NCBI GenBank assembly: GCA_010015655.1
Contig: ML976716.1
Span: 277,471 to 341,470, forward strand
Direction of reading: 5' to 3'
Length of the DNA stretch: 64,000 nucleotides
Origin: Bimuria novae-zelandiae CBS 107.79
Lineage: Eukaryota > Ascomycota > Dothideomycetes > Pleosporales > Didymosphaeriaceae
Below are positions 48,478-59,800 of the stretch, piece after piece. How positions within the stretch are numbered: position 1 is the first letter of the stretch; every line of letters begins with the position of its first letter. Under the pieces are notes generated by a model. The model was not told where the DNA came from, ran no database searches, and was given only the letters and a program-made list of their open reading frames with translations. Made by a program: the position numbers and the translations under genes.

Positions 48478-51400
48478 CTAGTAACTTCACGATAAAGTCT
48501 ATAGTCACGCTTAACTATAGTCTTAGGGGCGGCTTTAGTGGCTGTAAGAGGCCATAGGGCTTATGTCTTTTAGGCTTATTTTTATAACAGGCTAAATAGT
48601 TGCCTAAAACCTTCTATACCGCCTAGCGTAGCCTAGAGATGGTATATTCGTTCGCGATTCGGCGCGTTATTTTAGTAATTCTTAGGTGTCCCTAATCCTT
48701 GTCTTCGTGTAATTTTTTAATTAGCAGCGGAGCTATCTACTTGCTAATCTAGATACGGTTTCGATAGTCCCGTGCTATTAATTTCGTAGCTTAGTAGAGA
48801 TTATACGCTTGGCGATCCTTGTTTATAAGCCTACTATAATCCTGTATCCCATCCACGGCTGGCCTGTAATAAGTGAGATCCGTGCGCCGTATTTCCAGTG
48901 CTGGTGCGAGCTATATCTTATTATAGCAAAGGGTTCCGTCCTTCGCGTAGGTTAGGATTACAATATAATTACCTCTATTATCTTCTTCTACGAGGTCTAA
49001 TCGTCTGCTAAGTGCATCTGCCGCAGCGTTTACGTTTCTTAGCAAATGCATAATGCGAAAGTTAAATTCCGCTATCTATTTAGACTATTTAGCCTATCGT
49101 CAATTAAGCTTCTTAGTCGTTGTGAAGCGAGTTAGATTAAGGTAATTAAAGAACACCTCTATCTAATACTTAGCTCCCTTAAGCTATGCTTCCTATTACT
49201 TAAAATAGTTAACGATAGCTAGTAATTCCTTATTATAGATTTCGTAGTTAAGCTCTACTCCTGAGAGCTTTCTTGCGTAGTAGAAGACTGGTCTCCACTT
49301 CTGGTTATCGCATTCTTGTAGTAGTACGGCCCCTAACGCATAATCCGATGCGTCTGTGTAGATACGGTGTTGCCGCTCCAGGTCGTACATTTGTAGTAGG
49401 GGTGCCATTAGGAATAGGCGCTTTAGTTATTTAAAAGCTTCCTTCTCTACTTCCTATAAAGGTCGCCATTTTCCTGTCTTCGTGAGTTCTATTAGTAGAG
49501 CGGTGACCTTTAAGTAGTTCCTAATAAATTTGCGATAGAAGTTAATAAAGCTAAAAAAGATTAGATATCCTTTACTAATTCTAGCAGTAGCTATCCTTCT
49601 ATTATCGCGATTTTCTTTAAATCTATTTTAACACCTTCCCGGGATATTACAAATCCCAGATATTCCGTTTCCGTGACATGGAATTTATATTTCTTAGGGT
49701 ATAAGAGTAGTTTATGCTCTTGTAGTTTCTGCAGCACCTTACGAACATGTTCCTTATGTTCTTTTAAGGTTCCACTAGAGTATATTAATATGTCATCGAG
49801 GTATGCCGTGCAGAATACGTCCAAGTATTTATGCAATACTCGATTTATTAGTTCCTAGAAGGTTGCTAGTGCGTTAGTCAGCCCTATTAGCATAACCGTG
49901 TACTCGAAGAGGCCATATCGTGTGCGGAAAGCTGTTTTCCACTCGTAACCTTTCACTATTTAAATCCTATAGAATCTATCCCAGACGTCGAATTTCGTAA
50001 ACTACTTAGCTCCTTGGAGTCGATCCATGAGCTCCGTTATTAAGGGTAATAAATAGTAGTTTTTAATGGTTATGGCATTTAGCTATCTATAATCCATACA
50101 GAGTCGCAACCTGCTATCTTTTTTGCGAACAAAGAGTATGGGGAAGGCCGTAAGGCTCTAACTAGGTCTTTATTTCCCTAAGCGTAGATTTTTCTATATT
50201 AGCTCTTTTAATTCTTTCTCTTGTTTATAGGTAAGGGGCCTTAGGCGTTCTAGCCGTAGCTTGGCTCCCTCTACTAGTAGTATCTTATAATCTTACTCCT
50301 TATATTTAGGTAGGATAGTCTCGTCGTGTTTCTTAAATAGGTCTGTAAATTCCTTATATTCTTCTAGCAGACCTAGGTTATCTAGGACTATCTTAGCCTC
50401 TTAGACTTATATGCAGTGCACCCTTCTTAAGTATTACTTTAAGATCCTGTTTATCTTGCATACTAATATCTCTTATATCTTAGATAGTCGGCTCCCCTTT
50501 CTTGCCTAAGGTTTTCGGGGAGTTTCCCTTTTACCAGGGCTCTCCTAAGCCGTCGCTAGTAGACTTCAGGGAAGGATCGTTTGTTTAATTTAGTCTATCT
50601 ATAGATTGTGCTGTTCTATCTATTCGTATCCTATAATAGCTTTAATGTCTCCTATCTTTGCGATGGTGAAAACATGTTGGCTTTCTGTTACGGTTTATGG
50701 CTCTTACTCTACAAGATAGTTGCTCCTACCTTGACATGGTTGCGACTTACCTTCTTTCTGTCTAGGACTAGCGTTGTTTGTGCCTGCGCACCTATACCTT
50801 CTATAGCTTCTAGATAGAATAACCTTAGTTCAATCCTGCAATCTTTTCCACTACGTACTGTTCGCTCAGCGCTCTGCTCACCGCGACACTTTCTAGGCCT
50901 TTAATATTAACTTATACCGGCGCTGTCTTAAGGCGTAGCCAACCATTACTGTATCCTTATAATTAGGTCCCGTCCGCGAGTCCTATTTACAGCGGTATCC
51001 TTTTATTACAATATGGCATATTGTATTTCTTAACCACTTGCGGGGTAATCAGACACGCGTCTGCCCCTAGGTTAATTAGTGCTATAACACGATGTCTATA
51101 CACTATAATATCTTTAATTAAGCGCTTCTTAACTTAGCAAGTGTCTACTTAATAAGCTATAATAATCGTACTATCACTAGTGTGGCTTATTGCCTAGTAA
51201 TAATTTAGTTTTTTAAGTCTTCGGACTTATTTTAGACCCCCCATAAGGCCTCTGCCTCCTAGATCTAACCTTTAAGCCATGCTAGCTTCGAGACTTTCTT
51301 AATTTAGTGCCACTTGTATCGCTATTAATATAGGGCATAAGTCTCTCTAATCCTATCGGATTCGTATACTCCTTAATTCCTATGTTGTGGGCAATTTAGA

Positions 51401-52636
51401 GTAAGGCATTCGTTCTGGGCTAATGCATTATGCCCTAGACAGCTATCTAAGGAGGCTGCCTCTTCCTATAGGCTTAGGTGTGCGAAGCACTATAGGTTGT
51501 ATTATTTTTACCTAATTAATAAGTAGTCCGCGTCTCTTCCTAGCTACGTATTCCTTATTATCGTGCTAGTGTCGCGGGGGTCTAAGCCCTAAAGAAACTA
51601 GCCTGTTTCGAACTTCTACTACTTGTATAGCTTATAGGTAATATTAAAACATTAGTGCTAGCCATTCCATTTGTGATACTTGGCCTAATAAGCTAGAAAG
51701 TATTCGTGGTAGTTATTAGGCACGCTGCACTGGCTCTGCTTTAGCCTATAGTGTTCTGAACCTCCTGGGAAATAGGAGGCCTTAACTCTAGCCCTAGAGT
51801 GTTGTCGGCATCCTTTGCGCGTGCATTGCCACCACTTGGCGTATTCATGTTGTTCCTGTATCGTGATCTAGCGTAGGTATTGCTTTAGGCGCCCCTATAA
51901 CTTCTCCGCTAGCCAGTAGGCGTCCCATGCGTGTGCCCCCTGGATGATCACTTTTGCCTCACACTAAGATAATTAATGTAGCGTACTGCTGCACATCCAG
52001 CAGGTGTCGTCGGCCAGTCTTTAGAAGATCTGGTACTCAGGAAGGGTCTTTTATTCCTCTTCCTCTTCTATTGACTCCGGGATCTCCTGCGTGAGATCCA
52101 CTTCGTTAGCTTCTACCAACGTAAGGGTGGTCATGGCCACTCGTAGGAGATTAGTCGTATTAACCTTAGTCTCTTGACTATTGCAGTCTTTGGCGAAGTA
52201 GCCTTATTTACCACATTAGAGGCAGGCTTTATCCTTAAACCTCCGTTCTCGCTCTTCCTATAAGATGCCGTTCTTGCCCTAATAACTTTTCTTTAGTCTG
52301 TATAGCTATTTTCCCTTGCTATTTTTCTTTTTGTACTATCGGGCTTTATTAGTTATAATAACGTCTCTATCCTGGTCTCTTTCTGCGGGCCTAGATTAAT
52401 TCTCTTTTCTAGTAAGTAGCCTAGTACTATGCTGTTTTTCCAGCTTGCGTTTGTATAGGCAATTATCTACTTTAATTACATTATTATATCTTCTTGCTCA
52501 TCTAGTTAATAATTTCCTGTAACTAGGCTATCTGAGCCGCTTGTTTAATAACCATCTCTCTTAGGGTCTTTTCCTTAGGTGCCGGAGCTACAGTGGTCAA
52601 ACTAGGTCCTGCCATTGTACCGTAGGGTAGTTAAAG

Positions 52637-53062
52637 TGTTATAAGGCTCTCACACCTTATTCTAATCTAAGTTAGGGCGGTAAGGTATCGTGGTACTTCA
52701 TAGATTATTTAGTAGTATAAGTTAATGCGACACTTAGCGCGAGGTTAAATAATTTAATCTTATAATAAAGTAAGATAACTATTAGTCTGTATAGGAGAAC
52801 GTACTCGCACAGAAGATATATAAGTTAACTACAAGGAGCATAACAAAGGAAACTATCCTGTATATATATCCGCGTGCTTAGTTACTTAGTACTACTAATT
52901 AACTAAGTAGTCACGTGCCTTGCTTCGTTGCTCAGTACCACTAATTAACTAAGTAGTCACGTGACCTTAAGGTTAGCTCCTTGGCGCACTTGTTAACCCG
53001 TTCCTCGGTTACCTGTCCTCATAAGCGCCCATTCCCCCATCATCCTGTTCTGGTTCGTAACA
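52637..53062 (-). repeat. 5' LTR of Gypsy-3
   Basis: TGTTATAAGGCTCTCACACC...GGTTCGTAACA. Contains two copies of TAATTAACTAAGTAGTCACG, giving CACGTG at 52912-52917 and 52958-52963. Confidence 0.9.
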
Positions 53063-53528
53063 CTTCTTATTCTTTATAGTAGAGTCTAAAGGGTATGTTG
53101 GAGGCTAACAAGCACTTTAATTTTACTTAGAAATTATTATATTTTATTTTTATTAACTCCTAATATTTAGAATTTAGTTATAAATAGGGAGAATATTATT
53201 TTATCTCCCTAACTATTACTTCTTTATAAGCTAATAGCTTACTACGTATAATTATTCGCGCTAAGACGCAGACCTTTATAAAAGGTCTTATTCTTATTTT
53301 TATAACTTTTTTATTTGGCAAAGCTAGTCTTGCTAGTATTAAGTATTTATTAAAACTTCTTCTTAATTACTTACTAGGGAGGGTTCTATTTCTTTATAAA
53401 TCTAGGCATTGCCTTTACAGTATTTATTTATATAAGTCCTTTAACTTTATGTGCTACTTTATAGCTTTAGTTTATAATTATATTTAAAATCTACTTATCC
53501 CGTAATAGATAAAAGTAATTAAATTTAA

Positions 53529-53688
53529 TATAAGGAACTAGGTACTTAGGGTGCTAAAAGTGCTGAAGAATACTTATAAATTTAATAAAAAGGTTAAAGT
53601 TAAGCTTTAGGTATTAAACTTATATATCTAGAATTTGCATAACCGAGGGTTAAGGATCTAAGACAATAACTAGGCGTAGTCTATTATA
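53529..53688 (-). repeat. 5' LTR of Gypsy-2
   Basis: 160 bp, TATAAGGAACTAGG...CTATTATA; aligns with 28937-29097, with mostly C/T and G/A differences. Confidence 0.75.
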
Positions 53689-54653
53689 ATAACGTAGTAC
53701 TACTTAGCTTTACGCGCTTATTTAGGCAATTATTACTTTTATACTTTTACTTTATAGTGGCGATAATAGTAAAAGTAATTAAAAAGGGTAATATAGTACA
53801 TATTACTGGCACAAAAAAATAGGATAACGTACTAGAAGGATTACTAAGTTAGCTATAATACTAGAAAGTTATTACAAGATTATCTATATAAGTAACTTAT
53901 ATAGTAAAGTTATTTAGCAACTTTGGCCAAGTCGTCCGCATTACGATACCCATTCTAGATATCTAATTAGTTTTTTAAAACGCGACGTGCGATTATTATT
54001 CCATTCTAATATATTTCACTAATTACGTCGCGCTGCATAGCACTAGCCACTTACACAGAGTGTTAGCCATACCTAAACCCCTGAACATTAAAACTAAATA
54101 TTACCTTTACAGATTATTACGACGGTGGGATTCGAATCCAGGTACTTTAGCGTACTAAGAGTAAAGCTTTTTAGGCATTTAACCACTATGCCACCCAGTT
54201 ATAAATAGTTATATAAAGTTAGTAATTACTATTTATATACTTTAGTATAACCTACTTCGTAAGCGAGCGCATTACTCTGCCAAGACTTTAGCCTCTAGAT
54301 TAGCTTTCTTTATAACATAGCTAATACCTTATAGATTCTAATACTTTTTTATACTATAGAAAGTTATAATCTAAGACTATAAAAGTGACAAAACGAAAAA
54401 GAAAGTAAAAAGATAGACGTAGTATTACGTAATCTATAAAACGATAAATAAAAAAGTATTTATATTAGTATTAAATCCTAGTAACACCTCTTAAAAAGTT
54501 ATAATAAACTATAATACCTTTAGGTAGCTTTATATAAGCTAAATATATACTTTAGAAAAGTCTTATAGCATGCAGTCTAATATTATAGCTAATATACTAG
54601 TGCTAGGTCTACTAGTAAATATTAAGATTAAAAGTAATTATTTTGCTAGTTAT
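53689..54653. other. RIPed founder DNA
   Basis: No open frame. Contains the tRNA-like sequence at 54118-54200; otherwise TpA-rich with no recognised protein similarity. Confidence 0.5.
54118..54200 (-). other. tRNA-like sequence (tRNA pseudogene or SINE head)
   Basis: The minus strand has an A-box-like TGGCATAGTGG and a B-box-like GATTCGAATCC, about the right distance apart. Between them CTTTA and TAAAG can pair around CTCTTAG (anticodon CTT, Lys, if read that way). The acceptor stem does not close and the T-stem is mismatched, so it is not a working tRNA. Confidence 0.5.
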
Positions 54654-54880
54654 TGTGACGATCGTGGGACTGGCTGTGATCTGGGCATCGTCACAAGGGC
54701 GATGGATGGCAGCTGCTACACTGAGAAGGCAGTCGCAGCATTGAGATGGCAGTTACTAGATAGCGGCAGACTATATGCCGCCTACTCGGCCCTCTCGATC
54801 CCTTTCTCTTCTTTAGCTTTGAGTCTTTGTACATAGCGCTAATCCATCAGCCGCAAGGCTATATCTTGCTGGCCATTACA
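54654..54880. repeat. Solo LTR
   Basis: 227 bp, TGTGACGATCGTGGGAC...GGCCATTACA, flanked by GTTAT (54649-54653, 54881-54885). Little RIP. No internal domain. Not the same family as the solo LTR at 29150. Confidence 0.85.
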
Positions 54881-54885
54881 GTTAT

Positions 54886-55088
54886 AAAGCTTTAATAAAA
54901 CTTTATAAAACTATTTATAGCTTATTAACGTAGATAGAAAGTGTATAAAAGAAAGAAACTTAGAATAGTATTTATACTATATCTATTTATAGTTTATTAA
55001 AAAAGGAGAGTTATAATATTTAACTTTTAAAATACTATATTATTTCTAGGTTTAAATCTTTAACGCACGCTGTAAGGCTTTACTATAT
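54886..55088. other. RIPed founder DNA
   Basis: TpA-rich, non-coding, between the solo LTR and the next LTR-like block. Confidence 0.5.
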
Positions 55089-55562
55089 TGTTACGACCCT
55101 AGGGACACACGAAGAACGAATCCCCTTGATAGGCGCAGTATACGGGGATGAATGTAAGTTGCACAACGCACGGGTCGCGGGGGCAAGCGCAAGACGAGCG
55201 AGCCACGTGACTACGCTCTGCCTTGGCGAACAGAGCGCCGACATGCCGACGCTCTGTAAAGACCCACAGAGCAACTGCGCTCTGTGGGGAACAACAGAGC
55301 ACGACTAGAGACAGGGGAGGATACAGACTAGTATATAGTGTGACGAGTCTCTTATGTTATTTCCTTCCTCGTAGTCAACTTACATATTTTCTGCACGAGT
55401 ACGTTCTCTATACAGACTAATAGTTATCTTATTTATTATAAGATTAGATTGTACAGCCACGCGCTAAGTTGTCGCATTAACTTGTACTACTAAATAATCC
55501 GTGGGACGCCTTATTACCTTACCGCCCTAACCTGGATCGGACCAAGGGAGTGCACCTCATAA
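55089..55562 (+). repeat. LTR of a family related to Gypsy-3, inverted
   Basis: Starts TGTTACGACCCTAGGG and ends CACCTCATAA. The last ~230 bases match the Gypsy-3 LTR in reverse orientation (AATAGTTATCTTA..., ACTACTAAATAATCCGTG), while the first part is different. Contains ACGCTCTG/CAGAGC repeats and CACGTG at 55204-55209. Gypsy-4 begins immediately to the right. Confidence 0.65.
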
Positions 55563-56168
55563 TGTTACGATCCAGAAGTCGACAGTGGGACGGAGAGCCT
55601 TATGACGGCATCCGGGCCCCACCTCAGGCTTACGTAACGTCCCAGGCTGTCCCAGACGCCAAGACCATGGGACACCGTGGGACCACGTGACCCTCTAATC
55701 ACGTAACGTCCCAGGAAATTCCATGGGATCCCACGGCGCCAGGATATGGGATATCGTGGGATTCTATAGGACAAGGAGGGTATTGTATCGGCGCAGGTCA
55801 CTTAAAGGATCGATGTTGGCGTATCTCCTAGTAGAGGCATGTGGGAGTGCGTGTATAAGAATGTAGCCTTGAATAAATTAAGTGCCTATAGGCCTGGTAC
55901 GAAAGGATACGGAAAAGGTACTAAACTATAAAGGCCCTAAGCTCCTCTAAATACACCTCTTCCCAGATAGCTAGCTAGCACATATCTGCCATAGGTTGAC
56001 CGTCGGTCTGATGGATCCGAAATAGGTCCAAATCGGATCCGTAGTTCCCCATCGGTCTGATAGATCCGAAATTGGTCCGATACGGATAAGTGTCGGTTTT
56101 CGGATAATCTCGAATCCTGTCTTAACTAGCTAAGGGTTCTCGTGTCGACGAGCGATTATTCCTGTTAC
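55563..56168 (-). repeat. 3' LTR of Gypsy-4
   Basis: About 606 bp. Has multiple GTCCCA/TGGGAC boxes, CACGTG at 55684-55689, and two ~40-bp tandem-like copies of CGGTCTGAT-GATCCGAAAT (56003 and 56053). Confidence 0.8.
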
Positions 56169-56333
56169 ACTACCCCCTCCTTTATAACTTGCAGATAGTC
56201 CCTTATCTACGCCGTGTGTGAATTGTTTCGCGCGTTTTTGCTGTTTCTAGCAACCAGCGTAGTTAGTAACGTTATAGTAGTAATTATAACTCTACTAATT
56301 AGTTAATTTCTATTTATCTTATTTTGCTAGTTG

Positions 56334-56860
56334 TGCGTGTTTGGTTGCGGCAACGTGCCCGACTATAAGTTCCCTAAGCTATCCTCTAAAAAGTGCAGCT
56401 ACTACACCTCTTAGAATAAGAAGTGTAACCCTATAAGTATGGCGATTCCGATTCCAGTCTGCTTTAATAATAGATTAGGTAGGTGCCCGACTTCGTAGAG
56501 TCTAAATTTCGGACTTTTAGGAGGGCCTTGCGGGATTAGGAGGGGGCTAGCGAGGAGGACGCTGCTAACCTCTAACCTGCACTCGACAAGGTTGCGAAGG
56601 ACCTAGGCATAATTGTGCAGGTCACCTAGGCGGGTGAGGCTGGGCTGACTTTTGTGGAATTGCTGCTCGCGCAGCATTCTGCTTCTATGCAGGTGGAGGA
56701 TTGTCTGCGGCGTGTGGAGGAGGCAGTGGATGATCTTCATGACACCATAAGGACGGCTTCGGAGGGGGGTCGGGGGAAGGGAAATAGTAAGGGGAAGGGG
56801 AAGGCGCTTGCTGCCCTTAAGGGTGCTCTACCTGAGCCCTCTAATTTGGATAAGGAGTAG
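56334..56860 (+). pseudogene. Antisense accessory ORF of Gypsy-4
   Basis: Opposite to gag-pol, between integrase and 3' LTR. The first frame (TGC 56334) reads CVFGCGNVPDY, nine residues, then KCSYYTS-stop-NKKCNP, an array like those of Gypsy-1 and Gypsy-3 but with slightly different first-half spacing (CX3CX5C). Coding signal shifts frame near 56483, then continues VPDFVESKFRTFRRALRD, and from 56654 an open stretch MELLLAQHSASMQVEDCLRR to NLDKE-stop, ending Gly/Lys-rich (GKGNSKGKGK) and acidic. Broken by stops and one frameshift. Confidence 0.55.
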
Positions 56861-59800
56861 AATTTTGTTTTTTTCTTTCTTTTCTTTCTTGTACTATTAG
56901 AATTTAAAACTCTTAGGCCTGCTACTCTGTTCCTTGTTCCCATGAGTGAATCCACTAACTTAATACCTTTGGAGGTCCGGGGCGATTCGGATACTTGTCG
57001 TAAAATTATTTTAACTTATAGGGGGCTCCTATAAAGTTTAATACAGGATACTATACTAGATCCGGGTCATGTCCTACCCACTTAACTCTATATTTAAGGG
57101 TATTTTAGGATAGCTTACTAGCTAAGATCTCCTCAACTTCCTATTCCTCTACTTTATTAATAGGGACACCTGGCGGTTTTAGAGCTTCTTGTCCTGGCAG
57201 TAGGTCTTAAGGATCTTTATAGAGGAGATTTAGAGTAAAGATATTATAGATTTAGGACCCTAAAGGAAGTTTAAGTCTATATAAGTAACCAACTTGTTCT
57301 ATTACTTTAAAAGGGCCCTCCCACTTGTCGGATAGCTTTTAGCTGGGTCTTAACACCATAAGGTTGCGAGCGTCTAGGTAGACTATATTACTAACTTCCT
57401 AGTTAACTGGGCGACGGTGTTGATTGATTACAGATCGTATTTAGTCTTGTGCTCGTTCTATATTTTCCTTCGCTAGCTGCCAAGCGGCATGCATTTGTTT
57501 AGCTAGCAATTAAGCATCTATAATATTTAAACAATCCTAGGGCTTGGTGAATAAGGTAGGATTCTAATCCTAACTTTGACGGGGTTCGGAGCCATACAGG
57601 ATCTAGTAGGGTGACATGCTAATAGCCAAATAGGGTAGAGTGACCTGCGCTCGATCGATCAGGGGTAAAAGTAAACTCCCGTTATCCTGGTAGTAGGATA
57701 TGAAAGGGCGTAGCCTCTGGTCGATATACTTATTCATAATTTCTGTCTAGCCATCTGTCTCTTTATAGTACGCGGTAGATAGCTTCACTTTAACGCCTAT
57801 AATCTGACAAAACTCCGACCAGAATGTGGAAACAAACTAAGGACCTCGATCAGAGACAATAGACTCCAGAGTATGTCCGAATCGGTACACCTATTATACG
57901 AACAAGTTAGCCATTTTGCGGGCATTAATCGATTTGTAGCAAGGAATAGATACTACTTGTTTAGACAAACAATTAATAACTACCATAATCTGATCGTATC
58001 CGGCCCTGTCCTTAGGAAATTCCTTAAAGTCAATACACAGATGTTGCATAGGCCTATTAGGGATAGGTAACGGATATAAAAACCCTAGAGTAGGGGTCTG
58101 CCTTAGGTGTGCACGTCGGCAGGGAATGTAGTTTTGTACATACCGCTTACAGGTAGCTTCTATTCCCTTCCAGTAGTACTTTCGAGAAAGCAACTGGTAG
58201 GTTTTTGTATAACCTAGATAAGCCGTTGACTTCTAATCATGGATTTCCCGAATGAGGCGGGTACACAGAGTAGATTCGGGAGGGACGCACAGTCTGTCGT
58301 TATACAGAATAAGACTATTATAAATCCAATATTTCTCTAGTAGGGACTAGCGTTCTGTGATAAATCCGAGGCGGTTCTCCTGTAGCAAGGCTTTAATAAG
58401 TTAATAGGAATCTAGACTCATAATGTCTTCATTAGTTGACAAGGCGAACACGTCGACTTCGGCATTAGACTTCTTGATATAGGTCTGGGCCAGGTCGGAG
58501 TTAATTCGGGGGTTAAGTCGATGGGGCCCTAGGAATACTTGGCTACAATTATCATTTTAAATAGCCTTAAGGTCCGCAAGATCTTATTCTTATTAACTTA
58601 GGATATTAGCTCTAGCGTTGCTTTTACCTGGCGTGTATTTAATCTAGAAGTTAAACGAGGATAGCATTTCGTACCAGCGAACTTAACAAGCATTAAGGAC
58701 CTTAGTAGTTATAAAGTATTCTAAGGATCGATAATCTAAAAGAACTTAGATTATAGTTTAGGTAGAAGCGAGTTCTGCGCGCTACTTAATAAAGGCAGTA
58801 ATAATAGCGAATAATTCCTTATCATAGATCTCTCAGTTTAGTTCGGATCCGGTTAGGACATGACTGTAGAATACCACTGGTAGAACTTTTCCATCTGGAT
58901 GTTCCTGGGATAGTACTCCTGCAATTACTCCGTCTAATGCGTCTGTTTCTACCCTAGTAGGTAGTTCAGGGTCGAAGTGATAGAGGGTGGGGATGGCCAG
59001 TAACGCCTGTTTAATTTGCTAGAAGGCGACTTTACACTCCGAACTCTATTTAAATAGGATTTAAGGACTTTACAGGGTACTAATAGGTTTCGTAATACAA
59101 GAGAAGTCCTTAACAAATTGCTAATAGAACCTAGCAAATCTAAGGAACGACTTCACACTTATTACAATCGTGGGGGCTTTCCAGTTCCGTAGTGCTTCTA
59201 CCTTGGCTGGATCTACCTCCATACCAGTATTGGTAAGGATATAACCTAGGTATCGGGTCCGAGTCACATGGAATTCACTTTTGAGGATGTTAACTTAGAG
59301 GCCGGCTTTTCGGAGACGATCTAACACCTTCTGAACGTGCTCAATGTGTTCTTTGACGGTGTTGGAATAGATAAGGATGTCATCTAGGTACGCAATGCAG
59401 AAGTCGTCGAGATAATTAATAAAAACGTTATTTATGTATCGCTAGTAGGTGGCTAGTCTATTACACAACCTAAAAGGCAATACCTTGCACTTATAAGATC
59501 CGTATTAAGTCTAAAACATGGTGTACTCTTCTAATTCAGGATCTATGCGAATTTTATTAAAGGCAGCTTAGATATCAAATTTAGTAAATATCTTAGCCTT
59601 AGAGGGGCGAGCTAAAAGTTTGTTAATTCTTAGAATTAGGTAGGAGTCCTTTCGGGTTAGAAGGTTAAGTTTATAATAGTCTACACATATTCGAAAATCT
59701 CCGTTTAGCTTTCGTACACAAAGGATAGGAGACGCGAAAGGGCTTTAACTATGCTTAATAAATCCCTTTTAAAGATGTTCTAAAACGTACTTTTTAATAG

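Larger units (their letters stand above)
40596..53062 (-). mobile_element. Gypsy-3, chromodomain-type LTR retrotransposon, minus strand, with nested insertions
   Basis: Right LTR 52637-53062 (426 bp). The left LTR is split into 40596-40741 and 46479-46758 (146 + 280 = 426 bp). CTTCT flanks the whole (40591-40595, 53063-53067). The purine tract AGGAAGGGAGGGATAG on the minus strand adjoins the left LTR. Minus-strand content: gag zinc knuckle near 52224-52183 (CGK, YFAKDC); reverse transcriptase 49836-49591 with [12 protein letters not shown]; RNase H 49408-49196 with [15 protein letters not shown]; integrase; chromodomain near 47470-47400 (YKYLVKWEGWPESHNTWE). Inserted into Gypsy-2; later hit by a Copia block in the left LTR and by a MITE. 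Moderately RIPed. Confidence 0.9.
28937..53688 (-). mobile_element. Old Gypsy-type element (Gypsy-2), minus strand, interrupted by later insertions
   Basis: Short LTRs at 28937-29097 and 53529-53688 share blocks such as AATACTTATAAATTTAATAA and TAACTAGGCGTAGTCTATTA. A purine tract (GGGAAGGGAGATA on the minus strand) lies just inside the left LTR, so it runs right to left. Remaining internal pieces are 29098-29149, 29508-29720, 36709-40590 and 53068-53528. Minus-strand reading near 38390-38325 gives a reverse transcriptase core, YLVYIDNVLIFSS. It is the most heavily mutated element of the nest and hosts two other Gypsy insertions and a solo LTR, so it is older than all of them. No matching target duplication was recognised. 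Confidence 0.75.

Noticed and set aside
55083..55308. Overlapping 60-67 codon ORFs on both strands
   Set aside because: All lie in an LTR with short GCTCTG/CAGAGC repeats; mutually overlapping frames indicate composition, not coding.
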